5,636 bases of DNA from Chitinophagales bacterium (lineage in GTDB: Bacteria; Bacteroidota; Bacteroidia; Chitinophagales; UBA2359), in assembly GCA_020631035.1 (NCBI GenBank), contig JAHDIA010000133.1, forward strand, positions 1 through 5,636, in the 5' to 3' direction. Under the pieces are notes generated by a model. The model saw only the letters and a list, made by a program, of their open reading frames with translations, ran no database searches and had not been told where the DNA came from. The position numbers and the translations under genes were made by a program. This document shows positions 1-5,636 of this stretch, piece after piece. Every line of letters begins with the position of its first letter. The first letter of the stretch is position 1.

Positions 1-95
1 GGGGTTTGCTCGCTAGTTGTGGGCATAAAATTCGTCTCTTTTTCGCAGCTTGCGAAAGCTACTAAGAATGCTAATAAACAAAATACTCTCTTCAT
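1..95 (-). CDS. Lipoprotein of unknown function, 5' end only (runs off left edge)
   Basis: Thirty-one codons are open from an ATG at 95-93 to the window edge. The product starts MKRVFCLLAFLVAFASC, then EKETNFMPTT. This is a signal-peptidase-II signal: basic n-region (K2, R3), a hydrophobic core (residues 4-15) and a lipobox ending S16-C17, with an unusual Phe at -3. The residues after Cys17 (E-K-E-T) resemble the charged lipoprotein export signal that sends Bacteroidetes lipoproteins to the cell surface, so surface exposure is an inference. The leader before the ATG is A-rich (TAATAAAAC) with no Shine-Dalgarno, as in the other genes here. A consensus Bacteroidetes promoter lies about 60 nt upstream (153-185). 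The mature domain is outside the window, so function cannot be assigned. The fragment is short, but signal peptide, promoter and strand agree. Confidence 0.8.
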   Translation of the reverse strand, partial: MKRVFCLLAFLVAFASCEKETNFMPTTSEQT

Positions 96-152
96 GTTTT
101 ATTAGGTTTTTATATGGTTAAATAATCTGTTATTTACTTTATCAATATACCT

Positions 153-185
153 CAAAGATACAGCAAGACAGTGGCACACAGCAAA
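153..185 (-). promoter_or_regulatory. Bacteroidetes-type sigma promoter for the left-edge lipoprotein gene
   Basis: On the minus strand, TTTG (185-182) is followed after 21 nt by TATCTTTG (160-153), an exact match to the Bacteroidetes primary-sigma consensus (TTTG near -33, TAnnTTTG near -7). Transcription would start at about 145-149, giving a 5' UTR of roughly 50 nt before the ATG at 95. The match is read directly from the sequence. Its use as a promoter is inferred from the consensus and its position. Confidence 0.6.
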
Positions 186-480
186 CACATTTTGTTAGAG
201 AATTACGTCAAAAAAGAGCTTCTAAAACATTTTCTACAATATAAAAAACATTCATTATCACAGAATTAACTCACATTTTGAGTATTTTCTTAATTCACGC
301 AAAAATCATTCAAATTATTGCAAAATTGTGTTTATTTGGGAAAGGAAAAGAGTATTGGCGCAAGCTGTTCCTGCTTGTTTTTGTACATATATATGCAAAA
401 ATACTATTTTTTTGGTAGAGCATCAAGAAAACTTTGAGACGAAGGGCAAAACATGCCAAATACGCCCGATGGTAGTGATT
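186..480. other. AT-rich non-coding stretch with one possible folded element
   Basis: No supportable gene lies here. A plus-strand frame is open from 328 to 660, but it begins at GTG, has low-complexity content, and its second half is a translation of the interspersed repeat at 491-595. The only structure I see is at 351-413. AGTATT (351-356) can pair with AATACT (400-405), enclosing a small hairpin CAAGC/GCTTG (361-365/373-377) and the palindrome CATATATATG (386-395). A run of seven T follows (407-413). The stems are short, so this is weak evidence for a terminator or a small RNA. Confidence 0.35.
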
Positions 481-490
481 AGCCCACAGC

Positions 491-595
491 TTGGTTCGAC
501 AGGCTCACCAAACGGAATGGATTCGACAGGCTCAGCCTCATGTAGATCTACTTTTGTCTGGGGGAGGCTCGTTCGCTTGGAGCCTGTCGAACCAA
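491..595. repeat. Interspersed REP-like element with 16-bp perfect inverted repeat
   Basis: TTGGTTCGACAGGCTC at 491-506 is exactly complementary to 580-595. The core TTCGACAGGCTCA also occurs as a direct repeat at 495-507 and 522-534, 27 bp apart. An inner hairpin, AGGCTC (565-570) with GAGCCT (580-585), competes with the long pairing. GTAGATCTAC (542-551) is a 10-bp palindrome in the middle. Sequences built on TTCGACAGGCTCA / TGAGCCTGTCGAA are, from memory, common extragenic repeats in many bacterial genomes. That link is recall, not a search. The surrounding block 481-660 is 98/180 G+C (54%) against 28% in 181-240, which marks it as compositionally foreign to its surroundings. No transposase is nearby. 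Confidence 0.7.
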
Positions 596-608
596 AGCGA
601 GGACTAAA

Positions 609-656
609 AACGGACAGCGGGGAGTCGCCCATCTACGAAGCAACTAGCGTTCCGTT
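609..656. repeat. GC-rich segment bounded by a 6-bp inverted repeat, probably part of the same element
   Basis: AACGGA (609-614) is complementary to TCCGTT (651-656) and encloses a GC-rich stretch. It sits 13 bp after the inverted repeat at 580-595 and shares its high GC content, so the interspersed element may extend to about 656. A 6-bp match alone could be chance. Confidence 0.3.
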
Positions 657-671
657 CTAATCTATAGTATC

Positions 672-872
672 CTAGTGGTTTCTGTTCTTTTTCACCACAG
701 ATTTGCACAGAGTTCTCTAGTGGTTTCTGTTCTTTTTTACCACAGATTTGCACAGAGTTCTCTAGTGGTTTCTGTTCTTTTTTACCACAGATTTGTACAG
801 ATTTCTCTAGTGGTTTCTGTTCTTTTTACCATTCCGATACATCGGAATCATAGACTTTGGCACAGATTTCTT
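672..872. repeat. 45-bp tandem repeat, three full copies plus an interrupted fourth
   Basis: Copies begin with CTAGTGGTTTCTGTTCTTT at 672, 717, 762 and 807, an exact 45-bp period. Copy 2 differs from copy 1 at one base, and copy 3 from copy 2 at two. Copy 4 follows the unit to about 830, is interrupted by 831-860 (which contains a palindrome), then resumes with CACAGATTTCTT at 861-872, directly against the stop codon of the propeller gene (873-875). Each unit holds GTGGT and ACCAC, able to form a small hairpin (675-679 with 694-698 in copy 1). Because 45 is a multiple of 3, one plus-strand frame stays open as a 15-residue repeat, but it has no credible start or composition. Seen on the other strand, the unit resembles CACAGAG-type interspersed repeats I recall from several phyla. 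That resemblance is unverified. Confidence 0.9.
831..848. repeat. Palindrome interrupting the fourth tandem-repeat copy
   Basis: ATTCCGAT (831-838) and ATCGGAAT (841-848) form 8-bp perfect arms separated by AC. The element lies at the point where copy 4 of the 45-bp repeat departs from the unit. It could be an inserted palindromic unit or a protein-binding site. There is no adjacent T-run on either strand, so it is not a typical intrinsic terminator, although it lies just downstream of the propeller gene's stop. Confidence 0.6.
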
Positions 873-2098
873 TCAAAGCTGGTAGCACATTAGAAAGTAA
901 TCGTCGGTGGTGTATAGCTGATTGTTTGTGGGGTCAATTGCTAAGTCGAATCGGAAGTTGGCATTGGGAAATCTATTTCGTTGGTTGGGGGATTGGATGC
1001 TTTGTACTTTCTCGCCAGTATTTAAATCTAGGATTTGAATGGCTGAATTGATGACAAATAGATAGTTTTGATAAGCTTTAATTTGGGGGATGCTGCCATT
1101 GAATTTGTGTTGCCATTTTTCGGCTCCTGTTTGCTTGTCAAGGGCAAAAATGTTTCCATCGTCTCTGCCAAGTAATAACAAATTGTTGTGAATGAGGTAA
1201 TTGCACGCAAGCAGCCCCTTGCTATTGCCTAGTGTTTGACTCCAAAGTGTTTTGCCTGTTGCTAGGTCGAGTGCGTAAATGCTTCGTCCTCCTAGAAAAT
1301 ATACTTTATTGTCTTGAATGATGGGAGGGTTTTGGATGTTTGAGTTGCCATCTTCGGAAATATCTTTGTGAATCCATTCCTCTTTTTGTTGGTCAAGATT
1401 GTATGCAATGAGGTCTACTTTGTAATCGAATGGATTGGTTCTGTATTGTCTGTTTTGAAAGATGGCGATGTTTTCGCCTTTTGCATTTTGGGCAAAGCTT
1501 GGGGTGTACAATGCTACTTCGTAATCGGTTTTGTTTGCTTGGTAGAGGCTTTGCCATTCGCTTTGCCCAGCACATTGGTAGATAATCTGACTGCTGTCTC
1601 CTTTTGAGCCATTGCCAAATCGAATTTGTTTGTATATACAGTCGTTTAATGTGCTTAAATCGCTGCTACTTCCAAACTCATTGATACTGTTCCATAGTGT
1701 TGCTCCTGTTTGTGCATTGAATCCCACCCTGAGCTAAGGAGCAATTGATTGTTTTGAGTGGGGATTATTTTGCCTACAGATTCGCCATTTTTGGGAAATT
1801 GCAAATACTCCTTCCAAGTCCAAAGTTGTTTCCCTTCTGTATTAAAAGCTTGAACTGATTCGGTTGGATTGTCTTTTTTTTGATCTTTTGATGTTAGAAA
1901 AAGGCTATTGTTGTGCCACAATAAATCTTGGGTAAATACGGCTGTTGTATCTGGTGTTAAGGCTACTTGCCAGAGCAATTGGGGTTCTTGTTCGTTTAAG
2001 TAAATTTTTGTTTGAGTTTGGATATTAGGATTTGTTGTTTCTTTTTGGCAAGCTATCAATAAGCAGGCAAAGAATATTAATAAGATGCTGTGTTTCAT
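873..2098 (-). pseudogene. PQQ-like beta-propeller surface lipoprotein, split by a one-base frameshift
   Basis: The first frame (2098-1655) starts with a lipoprotein signal, MKHSILLIFFACLLIAC, with lipobox L14-I15-A16-C17, followed by Q-K-E-T-T, which resembles the surface lipoprotein export signal of Bacteroidetes. At residue 124 (codon GGG, 1729-1727) homology leaves this frame and continues in the frame that runs 1727-873. Adding one base in the G-run (GGGTGGG on the minus strand) joins them into a 408-aa protein reading ...LSSG-VGFNAQTGATLW. Propeller strands recur: AFNTEGKQLW, FNAQTGATLW, YALDLATGKTLW, FALDKQTGAEKW and ILDLNTGEKV, the PQQ/PQQ-like repeat signature, suggesting about 6-7 blades. 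Such domains often serve as binding scaffolds; no enzymatic function is evident. I see no TAnnTTTG promoter upstream, so it may depend on read-through from the hydrolase gene. A homopolymer sequencing error is as likely as a real mutation, because both halves look well preserved. Confidence 0.8.
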
Positions 2099-2136
2099 TT
2101 TTCTATTTTTGACTTCTTTATAAATTTTAATTTAAC

Positions 2137-2191
2137 ATTAAATTCAAACGCCCACTGACAATGCGCTTTGCCAGTGGGGTTTGAATTTAAT
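2137..2191 (-). terminator. Long hairpin between hydrolase and propeller genes; partial terminator or RNA-processing site
   Basis: Thirteen bases (2137-2149) pair with 2179-2191, and CCCACTG (2151-2157) pairs with CAGTGGG (2172-2178). This gives a 20-bp stem with a single bulged G (2150) and a 14-nt loop. It begins 2 nt after the hydrolase stop codon (2196-2194). The base of the stem supplies GAATTTAATG rather than a clean run of T, so termination may be incomplete. The lack of a recognisable promoter for the next gene also favours partial read-through. The stem is nearly symmetric and could act on either strand. Confidence 0.7.
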
Positions 2192-2193
2192 AA

Positions 2194-3900
2194 TCAGTAA
2201 CTATCTGTTTGGAAATATTGACCGTAATCTCCATTGAACAGATTAGCTAGTGCTTGTTGTAAATTAGCATCATTGTTCATTTGTTGGTGATTACTATCAC
2301 CCATAGAAATTTCATATTGTGAACCAGGAAAATTACCCGCAGAACTAGCTAAGACCACACCATCCGATGTAAACTCTTCATATTCATAAGTATATGTTGT
2401 AGATATTAATAAAGGAGATGTGCAATAATCATAAAAAGGGTTGTTTCCCGAACAATCACTAGCAAAAGGAGTAGTGACTTGCTCTGTTGTAACGCTTGAG
2501 CCAGAAGGTATTGTTTGTAATTCCTCTTCATAAGAAGGGAAATTTATTTCTGTTTCTCCACTTCCACCAATTATTGAACAACTACAACTATAAGTATTGT
2601 TAACAATTACATCTCCAAATTCAATGGCTCCAATCAATGTTTTATATCTAAAATTAAATTCTTCACACCACTCTGTTCCTCTTTTATATGCGTCTCTTAT
2701 ATCAGTTGCATCTTGCACCCCTACGCTGTTATCCAAAAGAACACCTAAAATTGTTAAAGCACTACAAGCAAGAGGCGAAGTAACCCACTGCCACGCTGTA
2801 CAAGATCCATCAAAAGGTTCTGCATCCCCACTTTCAAGAAGTTCTTTATAAGACTCATACTTCATTCTGTAATTTTCGGCAATACTGTTAAACTTGTCAA
2901 CAGTGGGAGATTCGTCATTAGCACCAAATGGTTCTTCTGTATTTGGTTGTACAATTCCATAGTGAATGGTATTCAAGCCAACAGGTTCACTTTCTTCTCC
3001 ATAAAACGCTACTTGAGGTAAATCAGGAAATGGATTGTTATTCAACTCGTCAATATGTGGGTCTCCTACTTCAAAGTCCTCTGTAATATCTAGTTCAAAA
3101 TTTGGAAAAACTTCTGGAAGTAAGGTTTCACCAAGAAAGTTACAGGTTGCATCTAGAGCATCTGCCACTGTCCCATTACTAACAATAAAATCAAGTATAA
3201 AGTTGTTTTCTATTTCTTCTAATGCTGGTCCTTCTCCCAATGCAGAACAAGTCTCAGATGCATAGGTATATACATCATCTGAATTGTTCAAAATTTGCGC
3301 CCCTTGATGAGGTGTACCAAAGGTAACAATGCCTCCTATATTTCTTTGTTCTACAGGTATTCCACTATACAATCCTGCTGACTCTTCATATTTTTTGTAT
3401 GCTCGTCTTGAAACCAAGCCTCCTAAACTTTTAGCTATAATAAAATTTTGAGTAGGATCTGTAATATCATTATTCGCATTCTGTATGGGTGCTACTGTTG
3501 AAATATCGTCCATTAATTCCGTAGCTGCAGCGAATAAATCCATTTGGTCATATTCAACCTCTACCCCAAAAACCTTATAAGTTTCTTCGGTATATGCAGA
3601 AGCTATATCCAAAGCATATTCATTACTTGCTAATCCATGCACCCAATAAATAAGACGATCTGCATTCGCTGCTCCTGTTGTTGATGTTGTCGTAGTTGTG
3701 GTAGTCGTCCCACCTGTTGTATTGCTTGTTATTTCGCCATCATTTTCTTGTAGAACAAGTCCTTTATCAATGGCATTGACGTATATTGCTTCCTCTACAG
3801 GTAAAATAAAATCGCATTTTCCACCATCTGGTTGTGCTGTTAATTGATTGACAAAAAAGATTGAAATAATTAAGCTGATATATATTTTTAAGTTTTTCAT
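2194..3900 (-). CDS. Secreted alpha/beta hydrolase, probable lipase/esterase with large insertion
   Basis: 568 aa. Residues 1-22 form a signal peptide (K2, K5, hydrophobic core, cleavage probably LTA|Q), so the enzyme leaves the cytoplasm. A Thr-rich linker (61-75) precedes the catalytic domain. YWVHGLASN (H88-G89) is the typical HG oxyanion segment. IIAKSLGGL holds the nucleophile elbow with Ser158 in an A-x-S-x-G form, the Ala variant known from Bacillus-type lipases. TFGTPHQGA (193-201) is the strand and loop seen in PGAP1/lipase-like hydrolases. SDGVV (512-516) and NHQQM (537-541) fit the catalytic Asp513 and His538, with a short terminal helix. About 190 residues (about 318-505), with 7 of the protein's 10 cysteines, separate the core from the Asp/His region and look like an inserted lid or accessory domain. 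No T9SS sorting domain ends the protein. It follows the 348-aa gene by 65 nt with no terminator between. The substrate is unknown. Confidence 0.85.
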   Translation of the reverse strand: MKNLKIYISLIISIFFVNQLTAQPDGGKCDFILPVEEAIYVNAIDKGLVLQENDGEITSNTTGGTTTTTTTTSTTGAANADRLIYWVHGLASNEYALDIASAYTEETYKVFGVEVEYDQMDLFAAATELMDDISTVAPIQNANNDITDPTQNFIIAKSLGGLVSRRAYKKYEESAGLYSGIPVEQRNIGGIVTFGTPHQGAQILNNSDDVYTYASETCSALGEGPALEEIENNFILDFIVSNGTVADALDATCNFLGETLLPEVFPNFELDITEDFEVGDPHIDELNNNPFPDLPQVAFYGEESEPVGLNTIHYGIVQPNTEEPFGANDESPTVDKFNSIAENYRMKYESYKELLESGDAEPFDGSCTAWQWVTSPLACSALTILGVLLDNSVGVQDATDIRDAYKRGTEWCEEFNFRYKTLIGAIEFGDVIVNNTYSCSCSIIGGSGETEINFPSYEEELQTIPSGSSVTTEQVTTPFASDCSGNNPFYDYCTSPLLISTTYTYEYEEFTSDGVVLASSAGNFPGSQYEISMGDSNHQQMNNDANLQQALANLFNGDYGQYFQTDSY

Positions 3901-3965
3901 TTTTATTAAATTTTATAATTTTTTTTTAAATGGATAAAAGATAATTAAGGGAGTTGATTGTCAGA

Positions 3966-5012
3966 CTATCGTTTTACTACTTTAAGGACTTCGTAGTATT
4001 CTCCTCCACTGACTCTCAAAAAATAGACACCGATTGGTAGCTTGGAAAGGCTTAACAATTTGGTGGTTTGGGGTTGTGCCGAATCTTCTAGTACGACTGT
4101 TCCATTTAGATCCACCATTGTTAGTGTCAACTTTTCCTCCTTTGGCAAATAGGGAAGATTTACAAACAATTTGTCAGTTGTAGGATTCGGTTGTATGCTT
4201 ACTTCTGCCCCTAAATTACTTTCACTTGCAATGCTTGTTTTATTGCTTTTACGTCTGTCAACAATCTTGAAATTTTTGTAGTCCTTGATTCTAACTTTTT
4301 CTGCACAATTGTCAAGTCCAATATTGGCAAAGGTTCTTTCAGTTTTACGAATGGGTACTGTAAAATTTGTTCCATAATCCATATATTCAGTTGTTTCAAC
4401 TTTGGTAAGATTTCCCGTTCTATCAAAATCCTTTTTGATAACAACTTTTTCAACTACATTGTAAAACAGCTCTGTTTGACCATAAGACATTAGGTAATTT
4501 CCACCAGTCCTAATCACTTTTACCCCCTGTCTTCTAAATCCGTCAATTTCTCTTTGAGTAAAGCTAAAATCAATTTTAGGATACAAATTGCCTGTTCTAT
4601 TAGCAGCTATTTCTAGGTATTTTTGACTGTGTGGACTAGTTCCTATCAATCGTTTATCTTTATTGTAATAACTAACATCATTAGGCGTAATGACTATAAA
4701 TGAATTATCGTTCATCCAATCTTCTTTTCGGTTGTTTTCCAATGATTCAATTAAGGTCCAAACTTCATTCTTATTGTTTACCTGTTTTTCCATTTTCTTT
4801 CTTTCTAATCGGGGCAACATTTGAGCTTTTTCATAATTGCTCAATTTAACATTGGGATCTTGTCTATACAATTCTCTTTCAATTACTTCGTAAGTGACGG
4901 TCAATTCACTACTACGAGGGCGGTCAATTTGTGCATTTAAGATTCCTGTATTGTAAGATAAAATGGTCATCAACAAACAGAGCACGTTTAAAGTTTTAAG
5001 TATGTTTTGCAT
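3966..5012 (-). CDS. Secreted protein of unknown function with T9SS type A sorting domain
   Basis: 348 aa. Residues 1-27 form a signal peptide (K6, long hydrophobic stretch, cleavage probably LNA|Q), so it enters the periplasm through Sec. Residues about 268-348 are a Por secretion-tail (type A) sorting domain: IQPNPTTDKLFV, then MVDLNGTVV, LSLSKLPIGVYFLRV and the basic end VLKVVKR. Family knowledge says this domain directs passage through the T9SS and is then removed, with surface attachment or release. The middle (28-267) is charged: residues 56-100 look helical (many K/E), and 100-250 alternate like beta strands (for example VVEKVVIKKDF and KVETTEYMDY). I do not recognise a fold or active site. 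The A-rich leader lacks a Shine-Dalgarno. A candidate promoter lies at 5094-5125, and the hydrolase gene follows 65 nt downstream, suggesting a two-gene unit. Confidence 0.85.
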   Translation of the reverse strand: MQNILKTLNVLCLLMTILSYNTGILNAQIDRPRSSELTVTYEVIERELYRQDPNVKLSNYEKAQMLPRLERKKMEKQVNNKNEVWTLIESLENNRKEDWMNDNSFIVITPNDVSYYNKDKRLIGTSPHSQKYLEIAANRTGNLYPKIDFSFTQREIDGFRRQGVKVIRTGGNYLMSYGQTELFYNVVEKVVIKKDFDRTGNLTKVETTEYMDYGTNFTVPIRKTERTFANIGLDNCAEKVRIKDYKNFKIVDRRKSNKTSIASESNLGAEVSIQPNPTTDKLFVNLPYLPKEEKLTLTMVDLNGTVVLEDSAQPQTTKLLSLSKLPIGVYFLRVSGGEYYEVLKVVKR

Positions 5013-5093
5013 TTTTTAAAATTTTATTTAATTATTAAATTCAATTTGTGCGCACTGTGTATTTCTTGGGAAGCATCCCTTTCAAATACATTA

Positions 5094-5125
5094 CAAAGTT
5101 GACCCAAATCGCAAGGAGCCGCAAA
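5094..5125 (-). promoter_or_regulatory. Candidate Bacteroidetes promoter for the T9SS-cargo/hydrolase pair
   Basis: On the minus strand, TTTG (5125-5122) is followed after 20 nt by CAACTTTG (5101-5094), which matches TAnnTTTG except at the first base. Transcription would start near 5085-5090, with a 5' UTR of about 75 nt before the ATG at 5012. No better match occurs between 5013 and the terminator at 5355-5394. Confidence 0.4.
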
Positions 5126-5354
5126 CACAAAAAAATGTACAATTGGAGGATCTAGAATTTATAAAGGCAGGAAAAAAGAGGAGAAAAGGAGCAAAAACAC
5201 TCTTACAAACCACTACAAATCAGAACTTTACAAAGAATCACAAAAAAATCTTTTTTTTGAGAAAAAACCTTCAAAAAAACTATAAAAAAGCCAATATGGC
5301 CTAAAAAAGAATAGCATATTTGTGGCAAAGTGGGCAAAAAAGGCAATCATAATT
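5126..5354. other. A-rich non-coding stretch, no gene seen
   Basis: This stretch has many A-runs on the plus strand and no open frame with coding character on either strand. The only small dyad I noticed is GCCA/TGGC (5290-5293 with 5297-5300), too short to call. It separates the terminator of the right-edge gene from the promoter candidate of the next. Confidence 0.5.
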
Positions 5355-5394
5355 AAATAAAAAATCCCCCACAGACAAGCTTGTCTGTGGGGGA
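5355..5394 (-). terminator. Strong intrinsic terminator of the right-edge T9SS gene
   Basis: Positions 5366-5393 are perfectly self-complementary (CCCCCACAGACAAG and its complement), extended by one A-T pair to 5365/5394. On the minus strand the GC-rich stem is followed by ATTTTTTATTT (5365-5355), the classic layout of a Rho-independent terminator. It lies 26 nt past the stop codon at 5421 and isolates that gene from the downstream unit. Confidence 0.92.
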
Positions 5395-5420
5395 AATACT
5401 CATAGGCACTTAACTTATAT

Positions 5421-5636
5421 CTACTTCATCTTAATCAATCTTTGGGTGTAGGTGGTATCGCCTATTTGGCTCCTAATCAGATAAATACCATTCGGTAAAT
5501 CGCTGATGTTTGTTTGGAAGTTGTAGAGACCTTCCTCTTGTGATTCGTTCTGGGCAATCACTTTTTCGAGTTTGCCTATGTTGTTGTATAGTTCGATGGT
5601 AATACTTGTCGCTTCTTCTAATTCGTAGTCCAAGGT
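5421..5636 (-). CDS. C-terminal end of a T9SS-secreted protein (5' part beyond right edge)
   Basis: Seventy-one codons are open from the right edge to TAG at 5423-5421. The sequence fits the later part of a type A T9SS sorting domain: TLDYELEEATSITIELYN, then IGKLEKVI, LPNGIYLIRSQIG and the basic tail RLIKMK. The usual NP-containing start of this domain would lie just outside the window. The frame is open through the last base, so the TTG near 5633 is not a real start. The catalytic or binding part of the protein is not visible. The sorting domain alone places the product at the cell surface or outside. It is closed by the terminator at 5355-5394. Confidence 0.88.
   Translation of the reverse strand, partial: TLDYELEEATSITIELYNNIGKLEKVIAQNESQEEGLYNFQTNISDLPNGIYLIRSQIGDTTYTQRLIKMK

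Noticed and set aside
41..57. Hairpin TTTCGCA-GCT-TGCGAAA
   Set aside because: It lies inside the coding sequence of the left-edge lipoprotein and has no T-run on the correct side, so it is not called as a terminator.
1..105. Plus-strand frame open from the left edge to a stop at 103-105
   Set aside because: The minus-strand reading gives a full lipoprotein signal with a matching promoter, which explains the region better.
11..649. Nine-base inverted match CGCTAGTTG (11-19) and CAACTAGCG (641-649)
   Set aside because: It is too short to be more than chance over 640 bases, and the left copy lies in coding sequence.
328..660. Plus-strand open frame of 110 codons
   Set aside because: It starts at GTG without supporting context, has no recognisable domain, and its C-terminal half is the translation of the TTCGACAGGCTCA repeats and the GC-rich element.
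672..872. CRISPR array
   Set aside because: The units are contiguous 45-bp tandem copies without variable spacers, and no cas gene is present.
675..893. Plus-strand open frame encoding a 15-residue repeat
   Set aside because: It is a translation of the 45-bp tandem repeat, which stays open only because 45 is divisible by 3. It begins with GTG inside a repeat unit and runs into the propeller gene on the other strand.
2597..3265. Plus-strand frames opposite the hydrolase gene (2597-2851 and 3035-3265)
   Set aside because: They lie wholly antisense to a well-supported coding sequence and show Ser/Pro-rich shadow composition.
3901..3965. Separate promoter before the hydrolase (TATCTTTT at 3943-3936)
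   Set aside because: It has one mismatch in the -7 box and no TTTG at the right distance upstream, where the previous gene's coding end lies.

Overview
The window looks like a stretch of a Bacteroidetes (Bacteroidota) chromosome. The evidence is two type IX secretion (T9SS) C-terminal sorting domains, two signal-peptidase-II lipoproteins with a charged K-E motif just after the acylated Cys, AT-rich leaders without Shine-Dalgarno sequences, and a promoter matching the Bacteroidetes TTTG / TAnnTTTG consensus. Long intergenic regions, PQQ-type propellers and T9SS cargo would fit a Saprospiria-like marine or freshwater gliding bacterium. That lower rank is a guess.

Every gene I can support lies on the minus strand, so transcription runs from right to left. 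From the right edge: (1) the last 71 codons of a T9SS cargo protein (5421-5636), closed by a strong intrinsic terminator (5355-5394); (2) a 408-nt non-coding stretch with a candidate promoter; (3) a 348-aa secreted protein of unknown function with a T9SS sorting domain (3966-5012); (4) a 568-aa secreted alpha/beta hydrolase, probably a lipase or esterase (2194-3900), 65 nt downstream and probably co-transcribed; (5) a long near-perfect hairpin (2137-2191); (6) a PQQ-like beta-propeller lipoprotein (873-2098) broken by a one-base frameshift at 1727-1729; (7) a repeat-rich non-coding region of about 780 nt (96-872); (8) the first 31 codons of another lipoprotein, starting at 95 and running off the left edge with its own consensus promoter.

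The non-coding region at 96-872 holds three distinct things: the promoter of the left-edge lipoprotein; a GC-rich interspersed element (about 481-660, 54% GC against 28% in 181-240) carrying a 16-bp perfect inverted repeat built on TTCGACAGGCTCA; and a 45-bp tandem repeat with three full copies and a fourth copy interrupted by a palindrome, ending directly at the propeller gene's stop codon.

All gene products carry export signals or sorting domains, so this is a cell-envelope/secretome neighbourhood. I see no defence system, CRISPR array, transposase, tRNA or rRNA, and nothing that amounts to a clearly new multi-gene system. The points most worth following are the hydrolase with a large insertion inside its catalytic domain, the frameshift in the propeller gene, the left-edge lipoprotein gene that is easy to miss, and the repeat elements.
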